This document shows, one piece after another, positions 59,754-64,000 of a DNA stretch of 64,000 nucleotides (positions are counted from its first letter, which is position 1; each line of letters begins with the position of its first letter). Below the pieces are notes generated by a model. That model was given only the letters and a program-made list of their open reading frames with translations. It did not search any database and was not told the origin of the DNA. Source of the stretch: Actinomycetes bacterium. Lineage in GTDB: Bacteria; Actinomycetota; Actinomycetes; DATJPE01. The DNA is taken from positions 1 to 64,000 of the forward strand of contig DATJPE010000093.1 in the NCBI GenBank assembly GCA_035506535.1, in the 5' to 3' direction. Both the position numbers and the translations under genes were made by a program.

Positions 59754-60883
59754 CAGGACCTCACCTGCTCCAGCTCGGCGTCGATCGCCCGCATCAGCCG
59801 CTCCTGCACGTCGGGGACGCCGATGTGCTGCAGCAGGTCGGCGAAGAAGCCTCGGACCACCAGCCGCCGGGCCTCGTCCTCGGGGATGCCCCGCGCCTGC
59901 AGGTAGAACAGCTGCTCGTCGTCGAATCGTCCCGTCGCGCTCGCATGTCCGGCGCGCACGATCTCGCCGGTCTCGATCTCGAGGTTCGGGACGGAGTCGG
60001 CCCTGGCTCCGTCGGTGAGCAGCAGGTTGCGGTTCAGCTCGTAGGTGTCGGTCCCGACGGCGTCGGCTCGGATGAGGACGTCGCCGACCCACACCGCGCG
60101 AGCCCCCGCTCCTTGCAGAGCGCCCTTGAACACCACGTTGCTGCGGCAGTGCGGGAGCGCATGGTCGATGAAGGAGCGGTGCTCGAGGTGCTGGCCGGCG
60201 TCGGCGAAGTAGAGCCCGTAGAGGTCGGCGGACCCGCCGGGGCCGGAGTAGCCGACGGTCTCGACGAGCCGGACGGACTCACCGCCGAAGGTGACGGTGA
60301 AGGTGCGCAGCCGCGCGTCCCGGCCGACCAACGCGGCGATGTGGCCGGTGTGCACCGCGTCGTCGTCCCACAGCTGGAGGAACGCGACGTCGAGCACCGC
60401 TCGGTCGCCCAGGCGGACGGATACGAGCTCGGAGTACGTGGCGCTGCCGGTCCGCTCGAACACCACGACCGCACGTGAGCCCGCGCCGGCCTCGACGAGC
60501 AGATGTCCCCGGACGTCGCCGCCGGCCCCGTGGGCGCGCAACACGATCGGTTCGTCGACCTCGACGCCGTCGCCGATGCGCAGCGCCGTCGCCCCTCCGG
60601 ACAGCGCGACGGCCAGGGCGGCCGCGCGGTCGACGGGGGGCTCGACGGTCCGCGCCCGCGCCTGCGCCGGCTCGAGCTCGACGAGCTCGACGCCCGGCGG
60701 CAGCGGGGTCGTCGACCACTCGAGATGGCCGTCGGCCGGGGCGTCGGCGAGGACGGTCCGCAGCCGACGCAGCGGGGTGAACCGCCACTCCTCCTCGCGC
60801 CCGGTCGGCATCGGGTGGTCCTCGAGGGCGAAGGAACGGCTGAGGGAGCCGCGGTCGAGGACGGGCAGGTGCGACACGCCCAT
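59753..60883 (-). CDS. sufD: Fe-S assembly scaffold SufD
   Basis: A 376-residue right-handed beta-helix protein, partner of SufB. [14 protein letters not shown] is the N-terminal helical domain; the C-terminal part holds the block [34 protein letters not shown] shared with SufB (with DD for DE here). The conserved His is in [20 protein letters not shown] 60883 stands two bases after the sufB stop. Confidence 0.94.
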   Translation of the reverse strand: [376 protein letters not shown]

Positions 60884-60885
60884 GG

Positions 60886-63459
60886 TCAGCCCACGGCCCC
60901 TTCCATCTGGAGCTCGATCAGCCGGTTCAGCTCGAGGGCGTACTCCATCGGCAGCTCCCGCGCGATCGGCTCGATGAAGCCGCGCACGATCATCGCCATG
61001 GCCTCCTCCTCGGACAGGCCGCGGCTCATCAGGTAGAACAGCTGCTCCTCGCTGACCCTGGACACCGTCGCCTCGTGCCCCATCGAGACGTCGTCCTCGC
61101 GGACGTCGACGTAGGGATAGGTGTCCGAGCGGCTGACGTCGTCGACCAGCAGCGCGTCGCAGCGCACGGTGGACCGCGAGCGGGTCGCCCCCTTCTGGAC
61201 CTGGACCAGGCCGCGATAGGACGTACGTCCTCCGCCGCGGGCCACCGACTTCGACACGATCGCCGAGGACGTGTCCGGCGCGCAGTGCACCATCTTCGAG
61301 CCGGCGTCCTGGTGCTGCCCCTCCCCCGCGAACGCGATCGACAGCGTCTCGCCCTTGGCGTGCGGGCCCATGAGGAAGACCGCCGGGTACTTCATGGTGA
61401 CCTTGGACCCGAGGTTGCCGTCGATCCACTCCATCGTCGCGCCCTCGGCCGCGGTCGCCCGCTTGGTCACGAGGTTGTAGACGTTGGTGGACCAGTTCTG
61501 GATCGTGGTGTAGCGGACACGGGCGTTGCGCTTGACCACGATCTCGACGACCGCGGAGTGCAGCGAGTCCGACGAGTAGATCGGTGCAGTACACCCCTCA
61601 ACGTAGTGCACGTAGGAGTCCTCGTCGGCGATGATCAGCGTCCGTTCGAACTGGCCCATGTTCTCGGTGTTGATCCGGAAGTAGGCCTGCAGCGGGATCT
61701 CGACGTGGACGCCCTTGGGCACGTAGATGAACGAGCCGCCGGACCACACCGCGGTGTTCAACGCCGAGAACTTGTTGTCCCCGGCGGGGATCACTGACGC
61801 GAAGTACTCGCGGAAGAGGTCGTCGTGCTCCTTCAGCCCGGTGTCGGTATCGAGGAAGATGACGCCCTGCTGCTCGAGGTCCTCGCGGATCTGGTGGTAG
61901 ACGACCTCGCTGTTGTGCACCACCATCCCGTCCGCGACGAAATTGTGCGGTCCGTCCACCTCGATGTCGTAGACCGGAACGATGTCGTAGGGCTCGACTG
62001 AGATGACCTGTTCGAAACCGATCCACTCATCTGTGTGGTTGCGCAGATTCACCCCACCCGAGCTCTGCGAGTGTGGGAAGGACCTGGCGACACCCAGATT
62101 CGCGAGGCGCTTGGGGTTACGTAGTCCCAGCCTCGTGACATCGCCACCGATGCGGATACGGAATGCGCCACCCAAGCGAGAGGGGTCGTGCCTGTACGCC
62201 TGCGCGAACCCCCACGGCCCGCCTGCGCGCAGCCCCGACAGCTCAGCGAGCTCGATGGCCTGTTCGATCAGGGGGGAACTCACACACGTGAGCACCACGC
62301 TGTGCGTTGCTGGATGCACGTAGCCATCGGCATCGATCCATCCGCCCAGAAAGGCAAGTCGCTGCTCCTCAGGCAGTCCGAAGACCCAGTCCGGCACTCG
62401 CTTGGTCTTCGAGGTGCCCGCGAAGCCGAGGTCCCACAGCCAAGAGACAAGTGCTTTCGAGTTGATGACGACACGCACATCGTCTGCCTCGATGGTTCGC
62501 AGGCCGAACTGCTCAGCGACGACTCGCGCGATCTCGGCGCGCACCGCGCCATCGGTAGCCGGGATGGCGAACTGAACCCGATGGGTCTTGCCGGAGTCCT
62601 GCAGGTTGCCATCGCCGAGGAACAGGCCCAGCAACCACATGAGATCGGCGTTCGTGCTCGCCGGGCCGTGAACCGGGCTCTCGAGGTGGTGTGGTCCAGC
62701 GTGCAACGAAGGCAGCGCGTAGGGCTCCCCGAACGTGGGGAGTTTGCAAGGAACGGCAACGAAGTCGCCTGGCTTGAGTTCACCGACAGTGATCCATTGC
62801 CGGACCCAGCGCGCGCGACGACTGGACGGAGCACGCTCGTCGCGCAAGGCGAGCATCGGATGATTGTCCGTCGCCCGGAACTTCATCCGACGTCGAGGAC
62901 TGACTGTCACCTCGTAGGTCTGGCGAGTGCCCGTTTCCGCAGCTGACTTGACCGGCGCAACCACGAACCTGCCCGCAGCCTCGTCGTAGGAGAACACCCG
63001 GTCGCCGGGCTCGATCTCCTTGATCATGATCTGCCCACGATTCGCGGTCCAGACCTTGGTGCGGCCCTCACAACATTCGTATTGAGCGGCCACGCCGGCG
63101 ACGAGGCGCTGCTTCTCGGCCTCGGGGATGCCCAGACGGTCGTAGGTGTTCTTGATGTCCGGGGGCAGCTCCTCCCAGGAGGCGGCCTGCTTCTCGGTCG
63201 AGCGTACGAAGTACTTGATGTTGTCGAAGTCGATGGCGGACAGGTCGGCGCCCCACGTCGGCATCGGCTTCTTCTCGAACAGGCGCAGACCCTTGAGGCG
63301 CATGTCGAGCATCCACTGGGGCTCGCCCTTGAGCGCTGAGATCTCGCGGACGACCTCCTCCGAGAGCCCGCGGCGCGCGAGGGCGCCCGCCACGTCGGGG
63401 TCGGCCCAGCCGTACTCGTAGCGGCCCAGTCCCTCGAGCTGATCGTGGGTGGAGGTCAT
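60886..63459 (-). CDS. sufB: Fe-S assembly scaffold SufB, interrupted by an intein
   Basis: An 857-residue precursor: N-extein residues 1-128 (to VAAQYE), intein 129-516 and C-extein 517-857 (from [11 protein letters not shown]). Spliced SufB would be 469 residues, the normal size. The N-extein has YEYGWADPD; the C-extein has the scaffold strands, [20 protein letters not shown] with the key Cys, and [24 protein letters not shown]. SufB binds the nascent cluster with SufC and SufD. ATG 63459 overlaps the sufR stop by four bases. Without splicing SufB cannot fold, so the whole SUF pathway depends on it. Confidence 0.95.
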   Translation of the reverse strand: MTSTHDQLEGLGRYEYGWADPDVAGALARRGLSEEVVREISALKGEPQWMLDMRLKGLRLFEKKPMPTWGADLSAIDFDNIKYFVRSTEKQAASWEELPPDIKNTYDRLGIPEAEKQRLVAGVAAQYECCEGRTKVWTANRGQIMIKEIEPGDRVFSYDEAAGRFVVAPVKSAAETGTRQTYEVTVSPRRRMKFRATDNHPMLALRDERAPSSRRARWVRQWITVGELKPGDFVAVPCKLPTFGEPYALPSLHAGPHHLESPVHGPASTNADLMWLLGLFLGDGNLQDSGKTHRVQFAIPATDGAVRAEIARVVAEQFGLRTIEADDVRVVINSKALVSWLWDLGFAGTSKTKRVPDWVFGLPEEQRLAFLGGWIDADGYVHPATHSVVLTCVSSPLIEQAIELAELSGLRAGGPWGFAQAYRHDPSRLGGAFRIRIGGDVTRLGLRNPKRLANLGVARSFPHSQSSGGVNLRNHTDEWIGFEQVISVEPYDIVPVYDIEVDGPHNFVADGMVVHNSEVVYHQIREDLEQQGVIFLDTDTGLKEHDDLFREYFASVIPAGDNKFSALNTAVWSGGSFIYVPKGVHVEIPLQAYFRINTENMGQFERTLIIADEDSYVHYVEGCTAPIYSSDSLHSAVVEIVVKRNARVRYTTIQNWSTNVYNLVTKRATAAEGATMEWIDGNLGSKVTMKYPAVFLMGPHAKGETLSIAFAGEGQHQDAGSKMVHCAPDTSSAIVSKSVARGGGRTSYRGLVQVQKGATRSRSTVRCDALLVDDVSRSDTYPYVDVREDDVSMGHEATVSRVSEEQLFYLMSRGLSEEEAMAMIVRGFIEPIARELPMEYALELNRLIELQMEGAVG
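61912..63075 (-). mobile_element. SufB intein with LAGLIDADG homing endonuclease
   Basis: A 388-residue intein. Block A begins [10 protein letters not shown] (Cys1, Gly4, Thr6, Val8); block B has TDNH (69-72, TxxH); two dodecapeptide endonuclease motifs are LLGLFLGDG (148-156) and [10 protein letters not shown] (242-251), both with acidic residues; block F/G ends [21 protein letters not shown] with His387-Asn388, and the +1 residue is Ser. All splicing and endonuclease residues appear intact. By hand count two of its 60-base lines are about 62-65% GC, against about 75% for a line in the flanking C-extein, in line with horizontal transfer. Insertion follows the Tyr-Glu of VAAQYE. Confidence 0.95.
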
Positions 63460-64000
63460 CGGGCGGTCCTCTCCGGGGTCCGGGTGACGCGGGGTATCGA
63501 GGTGGTGCAGACGTGGTCGCCGTGGGCGATGGTCGCGAGGCGCTGGACGTGGCTGCCGACGAGCTCGGCGAAGGCCTCGGTCTCGGCCTCGCACAGCTGC
63601 GGGAAGGCCGCGGCGACGTGCGCGACGGGGCAGCGGTGCTGGCAGATCTGGAAGCCGCCGGCGGTGGGGGCAGCGGAGGCGGCGTAGCCCTCGGCGGTCA
63701 GTGCCTGGGCCAGCGCTTCCGCCCGGTGCTCGGGGGCCGCCGCGGCGACGGCCGGCCGTACGCGTTCGGCGAGGGCGGCGACCCGGTGGCGGGCGAAGTC
63801 GAGCACGGCCTCGTCCCCGAGCGCCCGCTGCAGGGTGCGCAGGGCGTCGAGCGCGAGATCGTCGTAGTCCTGCCCGAAGCTGTCCCGCCCGGCCTCCGTC
63901 AGCGTGAAGACCCGCGCGGGCCGTCCGCGCCCGCGACGGCCCACTGGCCCGTACGGCGGCCGTTCGCGGGCCTCCACGAGGCCGTCGGCGCACAGCAGGT
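63456..64000 (-). CDS. sufR: SUF operon regulator SufR (5' partial)
   Basis: The C-terminal 180 residues of a DNA-binding repressor; the N-terminus is beyond the right edge. The visible part opens within the winged-helix wing ([11 protein letters not shown], then [18 protein letters not shown]), then a helical middle and a Cys-rich end: [13 protein letters not shown] and HVCTTSIP, the ligands expected for an Fe-S cluster. Such SufR proteins repress suf genes when clusters are plentiful. Its TGA overlaps the sufB ATG, so regulator and scaffold are translated together. Confidence 0.9.
   Translation of the reverse strand, partial: LLCADGLVEARERPPYGPVGRRGRGRPARVFTLTEAGRDSFGQDYDDLALDALRTLQRALGDEAVLDFARHRVAALAERVRPAVAAAAPEHRAEALAQALTAEGYAASAAPTAGGFQICQHRCPVAHVAAAFPQLCEAETEAFAELVGSHVQRLATIAHGDHVCTTSIPRVTRTPERTAR

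Noticed and set aside
61912-63075. Considered as a frameshift or a separate inserted gene in sufB
   Set aside because: The frame is continuous and both ends carry exact intein splice residues.

Overview
The window is high-GC DNA (about 70% or more by eye) from an actinobacterium. The supporting gene content is a decaprenylphosphoryl-arabinose module (UbiA-type phosphoribosyltransferase, DprE1, DprE2), an InhA-like enoyl reductase next to FabG, the SufR-B-D-Rieske-C-S-U-T operon order, a DUF3099 protein, a DUF2630 protein, and frequent GTG starts with ATGA/GTGA stop-start overlaps. The genus cannot be fixed from the sequence. The arabinose module is best known from mycolic-acid bacteria, but a nine-gene A/V-type ATPase operon is not typical of mycobacteria. 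No tRNA, rRNA, CRISPR array or insertion sequence was recognised; the one clear mobile element is an intein with a homing-endonuclease domain inside sufB.

Layout. 1-276: a cut-off gene end and a gene-poor stretch. 277-2755 (minus): alpha/beta hydrolase, OsmC-like protein, membrane-anchored phosphodiester glycosidase. 2949-5973 (plus): three coupled genes for decaprenylphosphoryl arabinose. 5978-14158 (minus): A/V-type ATPase operon H-C-I-K-F-E-A-B-D ending in a coupled universal stress protein. 14254-15300 (minus): flippase-like membrane protein. 15568-21683 (plus): cytochrome bd oxidase (cydAB), an SDR, a type II NADH dehydrogenase and a GMC oxidoreductase. 21853-32225 (plus): a membrane protein and a 27-residue peptide leading into kdpFABC-kdpDE, then a SulP transporter. 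32200-37328 (minus): gnd, pgi, SRPBCC protein, DUF2630 protein, MFS exporter. 37501-44095: MMPL transporter, rRNA/tRNA methyltransferase with a GGDEF relic in front of it, secreted lytic transglycosylase, NfeD-SPFH pair, ABC ATPase. 44136-48306: unknown conserved-looking protein ending in a 3 x 25 bp tandem repeat, SerB, SixA-like phosphatase, InhA-like FabI, FabG. 48364-52730 (plus): TldD/TldE, DUF3099, SURF1. 52585-64000 (minus): ABC exporter, small HTH protein, ABC-F protein, then the SUF iron-sulfur operon, whose regulator runs off the right edge.

How it fits together. Much of the window concerns envelope energetics: a rotary ATPase, a bd-type quinol oxidase beside a type II NADH dehydrogenase that could feed it, a high-affinity K+ pump with its sensor and regulator, and a SURF1 heme-copper-oxidase assembly factor. 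A second theme is envelope building (arabinose donor, fatty-acid reduction, MMPL export, murein cleavage). The third is Fe-S biogenesis, where SufB is interrupted by a 388-residue intein and so cannot work until it splices. Genes are very tightly packed: most operon neighbours overlap by 1-14 bases and several convergent pairs overlap at their 3' ends, up to 146 bases for SURF1 and the ABC exporter.
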